Shown one piece after another: positions 49,151 to 61,051 of a stretch of 64,000 nucleotides of DNA (within the stretch, counting starts at the first letter, position 1; the number at the start of each line of letters is the position of its first letter). A program made the translations under genes and the position numbers. The notes below the pieces were generated by a model that was not told where the DNA came from, ran no database searches, and saw nothing but the letters and a program-made list of their open reading frames with translations. The DNA is from Pollenia angustigena (taxonomy: Eukaryota; Arthropoda; Insecta; Diptera; Polleniidae), in contig OV884059.1 in NCBI GenBank assembly GCA_930367215.1, positions 151,030,511-151,094,510 on the forward strand. The letters are read 5' to 3'.

Positions 49151-50105
49151 TAAGTGAAGGAACTCTTAACAAGTTTTAAAAAAGAAAAAATAACATTTCA
49201 AGAACTACGACATTCCCTTACTACGAAGCAGGTTTGTAAGGGAGAAGACTTAAAAACAACTGTAAAAAACAGTCAGTGTGTAAAGCTGAACGCTACGTTC
49301 ACCAGTTTTTATATGCGTTGAATAAAGCGCTTTTTGTATCCAAAGTGTATTGGTTCAAAGTGGGAAATCATCATATAAAATTCATGCCTTCCGTAAGCGA
49401 GATGGTATGCGAAACTCTTAAATTTTATTCTTACAACCCTGCTTCGTTTGAAGCTAAATTTTTGATTGGGTGGTTGGAAAAAAAGGATATGCAATATCAG
49501 AATCATTAAAAAATGCATATTTACATTATTTTGGTTTTGCAGTCAGAAACTTGAACAAACCGTAGACACCGACAATGTTTTGCATATTCTTAATTCGAAT
49601 TAAAATTTTTCAAAAAAAAAAAAAAAAAAACAACAAGGTGCAGTGAGCGCGAACAAGGCTCACCAAGATTTAATGAAAATTGAAAGAATTTATCAAGGAT
49701 TTTAAGACAAAAGCATGCTGCGCGACTATTGCCGGACTTTAATATGTGAAACCGAACCAACAAAATACAAACGACGTTCAAATAACGCCATTCACTTTTG
49801 AAAATTCATTGATTTTTAAATAAACTAGTTTTTTTTTTATGTAAGAAACAAATAAAAAAATTTTTTTGTATATCGAAAACCTAACGTGATAGAGAAGAAC
49901 CAATTACAGATACGAAAGATATTTGGTTGCTCTAGTCCAAAACCATATTGGCTAGTGTTATTTGTGTACGATACTAAAGGAAACAATTCTTTTGGGGATT
50001 TAAGCAAAAATATGTATTTCATTTCAAGCAATTTGAACCAGGGAAACCTGTCATGCATAGTCTGCAGCATCCTTTTGCTCCGGTGCCGTGCAATAAAGCC
50101 AAAGG

Positions 50106-50171
50106 AAATAAAGCCATATGGCCTTATTTATCAATCCATTGAGTAATAAGGCCATATGACTTTATTTCCCT
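50106..50171. repeat. Palindrome of AAATAAAGCCATATGGCC
   Basis: GGAAATAAAGCCATATGGCC then TTATTT is mirrored by AATAAGGCCATATGACTTTA then TTTCC, with a 15-20 bp loop. Another ATGGCCTTATTTCCC follows at 50195, so it may be part of a larger decayed element. Confidence 0.75.
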
Positions 50172-50184
50172 GTAAGGAGTCAAA

Positions 50185-50725
50185 AAAAGCCATACATGGC
50201 CTTATTTCCCATTTAAAATTTTTTCTTTTAATATAATTCTAATTTATTTAAAATTTGTTTTGTTGTGTTTTCTCTGGGTGTATATAATAAAAATATAACG
50301 AAAACACTTTTGGGCGCAAGGATTTTCTCCTCTATGGTATAGCAAAAATCGGCTTCGCTAACTTAAGCTTCTCTGCATAGACGGCCTTCGGCCGGGCGCA
50401 AGAATTTTCTCCTCTATGGTATAACAAATACCGGTTTCGCTAACTAAAGCTTCTCTGCATAGCCGGCCTTCGGCTGGGCGCAAGGATTTTCCCCTCTATG
50501 GTATAACAAATTCCGGCTTCGATTACTAAAGCTTCTCTGCATAGCCGGTCTTGGGCCGGGCGCAAGAATTTTCTACTTCATGGTATAACAAGAACCGGTT
50601 TCACTAAGTAAAGGTTCTAAAATCTGCCTTGTTTTCTAACGAAGGCCGACTACGCAGAGAAGCTTTAGTTAGCGAAGCCGGTATTTGTTATACCATAGAG
50701 GAGAAATCCTTGCGCCCGGCTCTTT
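50185..50725. mobile_element. Partial composite foldback element with 82-bp tandem array
   Basis: The left side is a right-hand end of a CAGAGAAAAA MITE (TTTTCTCTGGGTG at 50268-50280, then TA). The array follows: GGGCGCAAG starts at 50312, 50394, 50476 and 50558, a strict 82-bp period. Each unit has TATGGTATAACAAATACCGG, GCTAACTAAAGCTTCTCTGC and ATAGCCGGCCTTCGG. A unit in reverse orientation closes the structure (50650-50718). The outer GGTGGCATGTC layer of elements A and B is missing. Confidence 0.88.
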
Positions 50726-50869
50726 GGTATCTTCATAGCTAAATTTTTGTTTTGCAAGAGATATCTACATTCACTTTATCAAAAAACCTCCTCTACCCTT
50801 TCTTCACCATGAGTGTCTTTTTTATTATCTTCACTAGCAATCTTGAATACTCTTAGCTCTTTCTGCAAT

Positions 50870-52187
50870 ACTCAGTTTAAGTTCAGTTCTGGTCATAGCT
50901 TAGTGTTAGTTCAGTAGTAGTTCGGTTCTAGTTCACATCTAGTTCAATTCCACTAATCTGGTTGTTTTTCCCCTATTCTTAACACCAGTTTGCTTTATTC
51001 CAACCCTTAAAATATCTCAACAAAATGATTGAATAAGAAAATATAAAAGCAAAGTACATAAAGAATTTGCAATTCTTTATAATGAAGTCGATGTTGTCGA
51101 ACATGATGTGAGGAATGAACCAGGATTTTTTTTATTCAAAACAAAATCTTGTGGTTGTATTTGTTGCCTAAACAATGAATTGTGGGTGTGTGGAATTAAG
51201 GCGCGTACGTGTGTAAGTAATACGCACACAAGTTAAAAAAAAAGCTGCTCCTGTAGAGTGTGTCATCATCATTAAACGTGGCTGTGTTTGAAGAGGAGTG
51301 TAATGCAGGTTTAGTTAAAGATAATGATGTTGTATTATTTAAAAAATATTTGTTAGTATGCATGTGATTGTATTTGCTTATTTGTTAACTAAATGAGAAA
51401 TCAAAAAACTTTTCTTGTACATGTACCCTGATTTACATATAAATCTAAGACTGATTTAGATAAATTAGGATGTTACTAAGGTTTTTTTTAACGGAAAGTA
51501 TATACACAAAAATTTTTATGCATGCTAAAAATATTTTCAAAGAAATTTTCTTCTTGATATTCAATCCCTCCAAACAGCTTATAATAGTTATAGAGCAGTC
51601 ATATGTTTTAATGACATTCATCCCTGGATCGTCCTTACAGTTTGGAAGTTTGAGTTGAGAAGTTTTGTTGTTCATAACAGTTTTTTGTTTACATCTAATA
51701 AGGATGATGATTGTGTCAAGGGCGTCAACATTATATGATTTTTTTGTATTTTTATTGAAGGAAGTATTTTTATTTCTTCTGGTATTTATTGTATTTACTT
51801 GTGTATTAGAATACGTGGGTATTCCTAATCGTGTGCGTATACGTATTGCTACATAAATCCCTATACGACTGTTTATAAGTAATTACTTTCTCTAACATGT
51901 GCTTGTTAGTTACAGATTTAAAGCTTAGTCATTAGGTTTTTTTATTTTAAGTATTTACAACGTAAAAAGAAACCTCTTAATGAGTGTAGGAAAAGATATC
52001 TAATAAATTAGAAATTGAAGAGGGAAAGATACGAAAGTTTTGTGGTTCAAGGAGAAGTAATACATTCCTGAAAAGTATAATAATTTTACATGGGTCTAAT
52101 AAAGATATGAACACATACAAATCTAATATGTTTTACGATTTTTTAAGGCACCTAAAAGCGTAAGCTTTCAAAACTGTATAAAAAAAA
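50870..52187. other. Minisatellite patch, then AT-rich sequence without gene
   Basis: AGTTCAGTTCTGG/AGTTCTAGTTCACATC units occur at 50870-50955. After that I see nothing that can be supported. Confidence 0.45.
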
Positions 52188-52189
52188 TA

Positions 52190-52865
52190 AAGGGTGATTC
52201 AACCACAATGCACGATGTTAGTTGTGAGTCACACTTTAACGTCAAGTTTTTTGCACAACTTAACCTAACATTTCCTTGTTTAACTGTTTGACAAATTGGG
52301 AGGAAAACAGGAACGTCCATTCACGAAAATGGGCGTTCAAATCAAAATGCATTTCGTGCACTTCTTGATTTTTTGTCAGCATAAAATACCATATGTGTCC
52401 ACAATCGGGAGAATTGTGCGCAAATTTCAGCAAACCGGGTCTATAGGAAATGTGGAAAACCCTGTTTGGTGCAGTTTTTTATTTTAAGTACTTCTTTGAA
52501 AATGAGGTCGGCCAAGCAGTAACCGTAAATGGTGTTCGCTATCGCGAAATGCTAAAGGACTTCTTTAGGCCAAAAATTGAGGATATGGTCCTTGACAATA
52601 TGTGGTTTCAACAGAATGGTTCCCTTGCCACACTATCAACGAAACAATGGCTCTTATGCGCGCGGAATTTAATGGCCGTGTTATAAAATATGGAACATCG
52701 GATAGAGGTATGCCATCGTAGCTGTAGAGAAAATTTGACCGATATCTTTATTACACATAATTGCCACAAATTCTTCTATCATAATAAAAAAATATTAAGA
52801 AAATTCTCTCTAAACTTGTTGTTTTATTTACAATTAACATCGCGCGGTTTAGTTAAACCACCCTT
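52190..52865 (+). mobile_element. Deleted IS630/Tc1-mariner-type element (copy 2) with transposase remnant
   Basis: AAGGGTGATTCAACCACAAT on the left faces the inverse of AAGGGTGGTTTAACTAAACC on the right, with TA outside both ends (52188-52189, 52866-52867). The transposase remnant reads VSTIGRIVRKFQQTGSIGNV, ENPV, then after a large deletion YFFENEVGQAVTVNGVRYRE, MLKDFF and MWFQQNGS. The second catalytic block, normally QQDGATCH, is QQNGSLAT, so D is lost; the first block is deleted. Only 676 bp remain. Confidence 0.88.
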
Positions 52866-53001
52866 TAAAATTCAAGTTTAATTTAGGTTAACTCAAGTTT
52901 AATTCTAGCTCAGTTTTTGTTTTTTAAGGTTTTGTTCTAGGATTGTTCTACATCAGTCCTAGCTAAGTTCTAGTTCCGTTCCAGTTTATTCAAGTTCAGT
53001 C

Positions 53002-53243
53002 CTGTGGCATTTTGACAAAACATCTTAAGTCTAGATAAGGTAGCAAAAAAGTTAAAAAAAAATCGGTGAAAACCCGTTTTTATCAAAAATTAAAATAAAC
53101 CAAAATTAAAGATAAATTTTGTCAAATAATACAAAATGTTAAAAACGTAAACAAAAGTGTTTTTTAAATAAAAATTCGTATGATTAACAACATTTTTTTT
53201 AACTTTTTAAATTTGACATAGATGTTTTGTCAAACTGCCACAG
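53002..53243. mobile_element. MITE, CTGTGGCATTTTGACAAAA ends
   Basis: CTGTGGCATTTTGACAAAAC then ATCT on the left faces the inverse of CTGTGGCAGTTTGACAAAAC then ATCT on the right: 24 bp with one mismatch. The 242-bp interior is AT-rich with further inverted similarity (AAAGTTAAAAAAAA / TTTTTTTTAACTTTTT). It sits within the minisatellite. Confidence 0.85.
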
Positions 53244-53414
53244 ACATATTTTTGTTTTATTTATTTATTTAGTTTTAGTTCAGTTCTAGTCAGTTTTAGT
53301 TTTATTTAAGCACTAATTGAGCTCTAGCTCAGTTTTAGCTTAATTCCAGTTTAGTTCTAGTTTAGTTTTAGTTCAGTTCTAGTATAACTCTAGTTCAGTT
53401 GCAGTGTAATTCTA

Positions 53415-53915
53415 CACACAAAAAAAAAATATTGTGATGCCAAATAATTTGAGCATTTGACGATTATGCTGTTGGGGTAAACATAAACGTGTTGGCGTAA
53501 ATGAAAACCTTTTGTCGCAAAAAAGGTTTCCAACAACATGTTTTTTACACCGCAACAACATAAAAGTATTTGAAGTGTTTTAACAGCAAAATTATTTGTT
53601 GCAAATAAAATTACTTTGGTCGTTAAAGGTTTTCCTCTCAAATAACAGCACGTTGAAAATTGCTGTTGACGTAAATGATTTGCATTTGCAGGAAACAACA
53701 ATGTTTGTTGCCATAAAATATTTATTTTTTGAATCAAATAATATTGCTGTTGTCGTAAAAAAATTTGTATTTGAACAATGAATTTACACTTTGGGACAAA
53801 AGAAACAGACTTGTTGCTACAAATGCAAAATGTTGTTGGGCACAATCCGAATGTAAATTCTTTTTGAATCAAAATCAATTTCTTTTGGGATTACAGTCTT
53901 TTTTTTTTTGTATGT
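53415..53915. mobile_element. TA-flanked MITE, CACACAAAAAAAAAA ends
   Basis: CACACAAAAAAAAAATATTG then TGATGCCAAA on the left faces the inverse of CATACAAAAAAAAAAGACTG then TAATCCCAAA on the right; TA lies outside both. Inside, TGTTGTTG/CAACAACA motifs recur inverted. A 162-codon minus-strand frame (53390-53878) is a by-product of these repeats, with many Q and L. Confidence 0.75.
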
Positions 53916-54517
53916 AGTTAAGTTCATTTTCCGATATTGTGCACTTCTAGTTCAGTTTAAGCTTAGTGTTAGTTAAGTTCTAGTTCAGTTCCAGTTCAGT
54001 TCCAATTCAGTTCAAGCTCAGTTTAAATTTAGTTTTAGCTCTTTTTCAGCTCCATACCTTACAAATTACACTAAAATAAAAAATGTATGGTTCTTTGAAC
54101 AATAGAACAACATAATTGTTGTTTTATTCCTTTTGCCTGTCTACCATATTTTACTAAAAAAAGCTCTTTATTTATTTATGTCTATGACTCTTACTTTAAT
54201 CTATTTCTTTAAACAGACAAAACTGGTTAATTAATAAGAAAACGTAGACTTTTTTCCAAAAGCTTTCTGGTAAATTTAAACGATTTTTCTACACACAAAT
54301 AAATATAGCAAACTCCTTTTTTACAAGTTCCTATGATATGTATGTGTGTGTACACAGAGGTTCTGAATAGCTTAACGAAAAAGTTAAATGAACCGTTGTT
54401 TCATTGTGATAAACATGACATTGCTGCAGCCAAGCAGCAGCAACATCACAGTTCTATTGAACATAACTTTCTGTTGTAATGCTAATGATATCAAGATGAC
54501 AACGCCGCTTTACTTAC

Positions 54518-54709
54518 CATAGATTATGGCAGCATTATTGGGTGTACATATTATAAAAACATTTTGTATGTTTGTAATCTCCTGATACTCTACCACATAA
54601 ATTCGCTCATAGTTGCTTAAGCGTAATACCAAAAAAATGGCTGACAAAAAGACGTAAAACTTTCTGTGAGTTAGTAAACATAATAAAAAAGTACTACAGA
54701 GTGCAATGA
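54518..54709 (-). CDS. Possible internal exon of an unknown membrane protein (tentative)
   Basis: On the minus strand a 64-codon open segment ends in CTATG followed by GTAAGTA, a strong 5' splice donor. It starts after a T-rich tract ending ACAAG, a weaker acceptor. The translation has hydrophobic stretches (IALCSTFLLCLL, FYVFLSAIFLVL) and a more mixed tail (SNYERIYVVEYQEITNIQN, then VFIICTPNNAAIIYG). Composition is less repetitive than other frames nearby and it does not overlap any mobile element seen. I do not recognise the protein. It could equally be a chance frame in AT-rich DNA, or part of a gene whose other exons lie outside the window. Confidence 0.3.
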
Positions 54710-54729
54710 CTTGTAAAAAAATAAGCAAC

Positions 54730-55505
54730 GTATCATTTACTTATAGATTATTTTGTTATAAATCATTAATTTTCCGTTTAGTTATGAAGGTACTTACACA
54801 TATAAAATTTGGCTTAAAACTTTAGAAGAAAAAATTGTCAATCATTTTAAATTGCTTTTACACAACAGGGTGGCGCACAAGTAACGTAAGGTCTGCCAAA
54901 AATTTCTCGCAGGAGAGCAAAAGTTTCGACGAGCTGTTCCATCTTGTTAGAATCACAATCCTAAATTGTTCTCTCGGGCCTTAAAAAAACCTTCTGTCAT
55001 GGCGAAGTATTGAATGAATGCCATTGATATTAACTGCAACATGTTCATCGTTTTCAAAATTTTTGGTTTTTGGGTGCCTCTTATTCTGCAATTTCGTTTA
55101 TTCACAAGACCATTAAGGTGAATAAGCAAGTGACTTGCGTGACTAACTTGCCGAGTCTGAGAGGGGTTTAAGCTTTTGGTGTAAATTCACATAAAATTAG
55201 TTTTATTAAACGACGGGTAAAATCAAATCCTCAAATTAGTTTTTTTATGACGGAAATCTCTTTTAAGAGTTTAATTCGACCCTTTAGTTTTACGTTAAAA
55301 AATAACTGTTTTAGATGGATTTTTCGTTTTAAGTTATATCACTTATAACTGTTACGTCTACTGGTGAAAGGTCCCGATTGTTTCAGAATCAACCGTACTT
55401 TTAAATCGTAGCAAATATGTTCAGCTTTTTAAATTACACAAGGGAACAATTTTGTTAATTTAGAGCTTAGTGTTGTTTTTAAGGTAATTTGGAATGCTGA
55501 ATTAA
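54730..55505. other. AT-rich sequence, no gene seen
   Basis: No inverted-repeat ends or domains are visible. The part at 54860-55000 is slightly richer in GC but its frames are broken. Confidence 0.4.
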
Positions 55506-55511
55506 AACCTG

Positions 55512-56433
55512 CACACGCAAAGAAAAAACATAGTTGTGGTAAACATATTCTAAGAGCAACATATTATGATAAGATTCATGATTGTTGTCACCATATTAAG
55601 ATTATCATTGAATCATATAATGGCTAAATATATTCGTAATATTACATCATAATATTTTTCCCTTAATCATATTATTATTCTGTTAATCATAATAAGTTAA
55701 GAAGGAATCATATTATTGTCATGTAAATCATAATAAGTTAAGAAGCAATCATATTATTATCATGTTAATCATAATAAGCTAAGAAATTAATCATATTATC
55801 ATCATGTTAATCATAATAAATTTAGAATCAACCATATTATGATAAAGCTCCTTGAATAACTGTCATAACAATACAAAATAAATTAAAATTTTTATGTATC
55901 GGTTTTTTATTTTGTGACTTTTTACAATTTTTCTTGATTTAAATAAAATAGCGGAGTTTAATATTTGTTGTTGGATTTTACTACGATATTTTGCACTATT
56001 AATTATTTTAATTTCTTTAAATTTATTATCTTTTATGGTAATTTTTCTTGTTTAACCGCTCACATATAAAACAAACGACACAACTGATTCAAAATAATTT
56101 TACAAATGGCGCTAGCATAATATTATTAGAGTAAAAATAGTTTCATCTTGAACATAATATGATAAAGAAAGTTATCATGTTATGGCTATTAAATAACATG
56201 ATATGGTTGTGGGTAATATAATATGTTTTGAAAGTTATCATAATTTAGTTGTTAGAAGAGTAATTATTTTTCGGTCAACAATACTCAAATTTATAATTGC
56301 GATAAACATTGATAAGATTACAGCAACTATAATATTGTTGATATTAAATAAAAATAACAATTATTTGTGTACGACAACAATATACTGTTACAATAAGCCG
56401 TAACCATGCCCAACCATATTTTTTCTCTGTGTG
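55512..56433. mobile_element. CAGAGAAAAA-family element, long form with 41-bp tandem repeats
   Basis: CACACGCAAAGAAAAAACATA on the left faces the inverse of CACACAGAGAAAAAATATGG on the right. The TA flank is changed to TG/CA. Inside, the unit GTTAATCATAATAAGTTAAG with AAGCAATCATATTATTATCAT starts at 55682, 55723, 55764 and 55806 (period 41-42 bp). Other inner motifs (AACATGATATGGTTGTGG) link it to the 20587 copy. Confidence 0.78.
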
Positions 56434-56588
56434 CACTTAGTTTTGTTTTTCTATCAGCTTGGCTTTTCAAGATATACCGTTTAGTCCAAAATTAAGGCAT
56501 TTCCGCTACATATATTAAAATAACTTGAAAATGGTTCACCATATTCAGTTAAAAAAAAATTCAAAATTCGTCAACAATATTATCTTTA

Positions 56589-56773
56589 AAGCTTCGTACA
56601 GACGGTGGTCAGATCTTACAATGTTGTCATTTTTCTGACAATCGCGCCATTGTCAGATGCATTAACATCTGCCAATCAAAAATGAGCTTACAATGTTCAC
56701 ACAGTTGCAAGAAATTTTTAGGCAATTTTAATGACAACATTGTAAGATCTGACCATCGTATGTACGAAGCTTA
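56589..56773. mobile_element. MITE, AAGCTTCGTACAGACGG ends
   Basis: AAGCTTCGTACAGACGGTGG then TCAGATCTTACAATGTTGTC on the left faces the inverse of AAGCTTCGTACATACGATGG then TCAGATCTTACAATGTTGTC on the right: over 40 bp with three mismatches. TTAA overlaps both borders (TTTAAAG, CTTAAAG). Length about 185 bp; non-coding. Confidence 0.85.
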
Positions 56774-56779
56774 AAGGCC

Positions 56780-57732
56780 TAACCAGAATGTGCATAAACA
56801 AACTTAAGTTACTGTCGTAAATAAAACAAAAAGCTTCTCAAATGCATTTAAAAAAAACAAAAACAAAATAAAAAAAAATTGATTCCGTACGGAATGAGCG
56901 ACCTTGCTCAAGCAAATGACAGTTTTATAAAACTTAACATAAAGTTTCCTTAATTTCAGTTTGGTTTGACACACATGATTAACAAGTATTTGCTCAGTAG
57001 CTTAAGCCACGTTATTCACATTCTGGTTGGGCCTTAAGCCGTACATTAATTCTAAATTTGCCCAGCAGTTTCAGAGATATCGTTGAAGTTTTGAAAAAAA
57101 AATTCATAAAAAATAAAAATGCGACAAAACAGTTGTGGTCGAAAAACATTTAGTTAAATACATTTCGAATGAAATAACCTTTACTGCATTGTAATCGGTG
57201 CACAACTTTTGATTTTATTCACAATTTACTTAGAAAACTGAATTGATAAAAATCGCGATTTCCATAAAAAAATACAATTTTCTTTAATATGTGCGTGCGT
57301 GTTTGCTGCTGTTCTATTTATGGACATTTTTCTTTGACTTAAAAATGAGGTACCGTTACTTAATTGTGAATAAAAGCGAAACGCGTTCATCGATTTTTAT
57401 GATCTGTGTCTCATTTTGTTCACAGATTATGTGACTTTACGTGAAAGGAATAAGGCTTTAACTTTTTTTTCTTAAATTTCCTTAGTTTTTAAAATACAAA
57501 ATTTGTAATTTTTTTTCTTTACGTAAACGAGCAATAATCAGCCCTTTGTTTTTTGTTAATTTCCAAAAATTTTAGTGTTTTTCAAAGCTAAAAATTACAT
57601 CTTAAAAAAAAAAGAAAAAATCACTTAATAAAGAGTACAGCTATGATTTTTTGAACTTTAAATTTTTGAAAAAAGGTCAAAAATACCATAAGTACCTATA
57701 ACTTAAAATGCGTGCTGACGGAGAAAAACGGA
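56780..57732. other. AT-rich sequence, no gene seen
   Basis: No recognisable feature, apart from scattered A/T runs. Confidence 0.4.
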
Positions 57733-57734
57733 GA

Positions 57735-57974
57735 TCTGGGGGCAAATTATGGCAGTCGTGATCGAATACTTTTTCGATTCGAAAGCAATTTTATTTTAGT
57801 CGATACTGAACGTATCGTAATTATTTTTTTAGTGTTACGAACACTCAAATAAATGTTTTACAACACTAAAGAAATATTTTCGATCCGTTCAGTATGAACA
57901 GAAAGAATTTGAACTGAAATTGCTTTCGAATCGAAAAAGTATTCGATCACGACTGCCATAATTAGCCCGCAGAT
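57735..57974. mobile_element. MITE, GGCAGTCGTGATCGAATAC ends (copy 1)
   Basis: GGCAGTCGTGATCGAATACT plus TTTTCGATTCGAAAGCAATTT at 57750 faces its exact inverse ending at 57961: about 41 bp without mismatch. The match continues outward, with differences, through AATTAT and GGGC to CTG. A second copy begins at 63872 and runs off the window. Confidence 0.88.
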
Positions 57975-58394
57975 TTGAAATCCGCGACCTCAAATTATTA
58001 AAAAAAAAATTACACTCAAAATATTATGTAGTTAAATTCAAACGAAAATTCATTTTGAACAAATTAAAATTCATTTAAAAAACAGATCATTTACATTTCA
58101 TTTAAAACAAATGATTTTTACAGTCATTTTTAAATTTTTTATTTATTAAACAGCATATTCCTTAAAATTGAATAGTTTTTACTTTTAAAAAATAAATTTT
58201 ACCCGACAAAAATCAAACTACATAAAAAAATAAAAACGAAAAAACATTATTTTTTGGTAGTTTGTTTTTTGAATAACAAACATAAATGTTAAAAAATAAA
58301 ATTATTCGTAAAATAACTATATTTTTATTCAAATTTAACAGTACGGAAAACGAATTTAATAACCCACAATCAGTTACTGTAATAATTTTATAAG

Positions 58395-60281
58395 TGTACA
58401 TTAGACCGGGTCGACCTTCATACAAAAAAAAAAAGTTGTGCCAGTCACCCCCTAGAATGAAAGATATGTCAATGAAGTTTCTAAAACAGGGAAAAATTTT
58501 TTTTTGCCACGCCCCAAAATACAGCACTTTTGGTTTTTTATATGTAGCGCTGCCATTTAAAGTCCGATCTCATCATATCGCATATCGTTGTTCATGGCTT
58601 GATAGTGGCTTCATTTTTGTCTTTGGTGACTTTTCAATCCGTCCTAAAATTCTGGGCGCCACTTATGCCATCTCGGATCCTTCCCCCAAATGTCCAATTT
58701 TTTTGACGGTCCAAGAAAGTCCTTATAAAACTACGTATGTTGAGATTTTAATATGCTCACTTTTATGACACGCCTCCAAATAAAGCCCCTTTTTCTGTTT
58801 CACATACATACTACATTAAAACAAGTAGAAGTCAATACAAACCAAAAAAATTTTCCTCAGTCACGCCCTAGAATAAAAGGTATATTTATACAGTTTTAAG
58901 GACTTAAAAAAAAAATTTGCCACGCCCTAAATAACAGCTCTTTTTGTTTTAGATATATGGCAAAATAAAAATTCTGTAAAAGCCTCCATTTTTTTTTAAT
59001 GGCTCCCTAAGCCATTATCAATCTCGTACAAAACTCTGTAAGTTACGCGCAATTTTTTTTTAATTATTCAATAATCCTGAAAACCACCCTCTATGGCTTG
59101 TCATTTGAATTTTTAAAAACTGTTTCTTAGCCTTTGGTTTTTTTTAATTAGCGGTGTTTTCAAGTGGACTATTCATATTTTAATGAAAGTTAGACGGATG
59201 AATTTATTGACAAGCTTTCTCTATCTAAACTACTAGCGTTTTTTTTTTGCCAGTTTTCATATTTTGTGCAATTTTTCGTGCCATTTTTTTTTGCTGGACT
59301 GTGAAACTCAAATTAAAAATTTAAATTAAGACATTTGTAAAAGCAAACATAATGTCATATATGAGACCATGATACAGAGTTAAAACAAGAACTAAAAAAT
59401 ATAAAGAAACTGCAGAATTCTAAAAATGAAAAAAAAATAATCTAAATGCATAAAAATGAATGCCTCAAAACATGTATGCGAAAAATTATAAATTGGGCAG
59501 TCGGTGTATATAAATCTTAGCTAGACTCAAGGTGACTCAAAGTTTTAGAGGGACTTTCTTAGCACGTGAAAAAATTAGACATCAGAGGGAAGGATCCGAT
59601 ATATCATAATTGCCATCTAGAATTTTAAGTTAGTTTAAAAAAGCATTAAATACGAAAAGAAAGGCACATTCTAGCCATTAACAATGATATACGATACGAT
59701 GAGATTGGACTTTAATTGACGATGCTGTATATATAAAACAAAAAGGGCAGTAATTTAGGGCATGGCAAAAACAATTTTTTTAAAGTTCTTAAAACTTAAT
59801 AAATATACCTTTTATTCTAGGGCGTGACTGATGAACATTTTTTTGGTTTGTATTGGCTTCTACTTGGTTTAATGTAGTATGTGTGTGAAAAAGAAAAAAA
59901 GGCCTTAATTTGGAGGTGTGTCATAAAAGTGAGCATATTAAAATCGATACATACGTAATTTTATAAGGACTTTCTTGGACCGTCAAAAAAATTGGACATT
60001 TGGGGGAAGGATCCGAGGTGGCATAAGTGGTGTCCAGAATTTCAGGTCGGATTGAAAAGTCACCAAAGACAAAAATGAAGCAACTTTCAAGCCATGAACA
60101 ACGATATGCGATATGATGAGATCGGACTTTAAATGGCAGCGCTACATATAAAAAACCAAAAGTGCTGTATTTTGGGGCGTGGCAAAAAAAAATTTTTCCT
60201 GTTTTAGAAACTTCATTGACATATCTTTCATTCTAGGGGGTGACTGGCACAACTTTTTTTTTCGACCCACCCTAGTGTACA
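58395..60281. mobile_element. 1.9-kb long-inverted-repeat element, CACTAGGGTGGGTCGA ends
   Basis: The left arm from CATTAGACCGGGTCGA and the right arm ending as the inverse of CACTAGGGTGGGTCGA are inverted copies for about 550 bp, covering GTTGTGCCAGTCACCCCCTA, GCCACGCCCCAAAATACAGC and GGATCCTTCCCCCAAATGTC. TGTACA lies at each border, so TA may be the duplicated target. The right arm also holds a direct repeat: GGACTTTCTT starts at 59551 and 59967 (416 bp apart), followed by diverged copies of the same 200-bp segment. A 124-codon frame in the left arm (58394-58768) has no known domain. Confidence 0.82.
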
Positions 60282-60703
60282 TCAAACATCCAATCAACCC
60301 AACAAAGTGTAATTTTTTTTTCCCTTGTGTTAATATATAGCAACAAAAATCGCAGAATCCGAGTTAAATCTTAATGCAAGTCTGAGAGTAAGAGAGGACC
60401 GTGTAGGTATCAATTGATAGTCGTCGCATAAACCCAAATTGAAAGTAATTATGAGCGATATTTATATATAGTATGAATTCCCTAGAGCAAAGCGAACTGA
60501 CACCAAAGAAGTCCCGTGATAGGTCTTTGGTGGTAGAGACCGGTTCTAGTTCTAACACTTTATATGAATAAGACCTATCACTTTAACATGGGGTTGTCAT
60601 TAGAGAAGGTCAATTGACACCATTTGACCAGTCACACATCTATTCTCAATAAACGTGCTTAGTGTCAGTTACTACAATGTAGTATTATTTCAATACAATG
60701 TAG

Positions 60704-61051
60704 CATGGTGGCATAAGCAGGTGGCATCGTTACGGCAACAAATACAACATTACAACAAAAATGGAAATTATATCACCGTTTTCGTCAAAAAATACTTTAA
60801 ACAATTATCCAAGTGTGCCGCCGAACGTGATGAAATAAATAAATTTTTAGCCAATTTTTATTTAATTATGGTCTATATCTTATTTATTTTAATTTAAAAT
60901 GATCAAAAAATTTAAAAAAATACAATAATCACAGCACAAAACGTGAACTTTTTGTAAACATAACCAAAACTTTGACATAAACCTAGACAAACAATGCAAG
61001 AGCAAAAAATCGTCATCTGGCGTAGTGCTGCCACCTGTTTATTTCACCATG
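60704..61051. mobile_element. P-element-like MITE with perfect 8-bp TSD
   Basis: The right end inverted reads CATGGTGAAATAAACAGGTG and the left end CATGGTGGCATAAGCAGGTG, both then GCA. Drosophila P elements start CATGATGAAATAAC and make 8-bp duplications; here CAATGTAG flanks both sides (60696-60703, 61052-61059). The 348-bp body holds part of an 80-codon frame (60655-60897) with QHYNKNGNYITVFVKKYF and CAAERDEINKFLANF; I do not recognise it, and it begins outside the element. Confidence 0.82.

Larger units (their letters stand above)
52880..54060. repeat. AGTTCTAG minisatellite split by two insertions
   Basis: Units of AGTT(C/T)(C/T)AG, commonly TAGTTCAGTTCTAGTT, run at 52880-53001, 53260-53412 and 53925-54045. 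The gaps are filled by the elements at 53002 and 53415, which must be younger than the array. Confidence 0.8.

Noticed and set aside
53390..53878. 162-codon minus-strand frame
   Set aside because: It lies across an inverted-repeat MITE, is rich in Q, L and F from simple motifs, and has no domain.
56589..56773. piggyBac assignment from TTAA at both borders
   Set aside because: The left and right TTAA are off by one base relative to the inverted repeat and overlap an AAGCTT palindrome, so the class was left open.
58394..58768. 124-codon plus-strand frame in the long inverted-repeat element
   Set aside because: The inverted copy at 59905-60281 is not conserved as a reading frame in the same way, so no coding constraint is evident.
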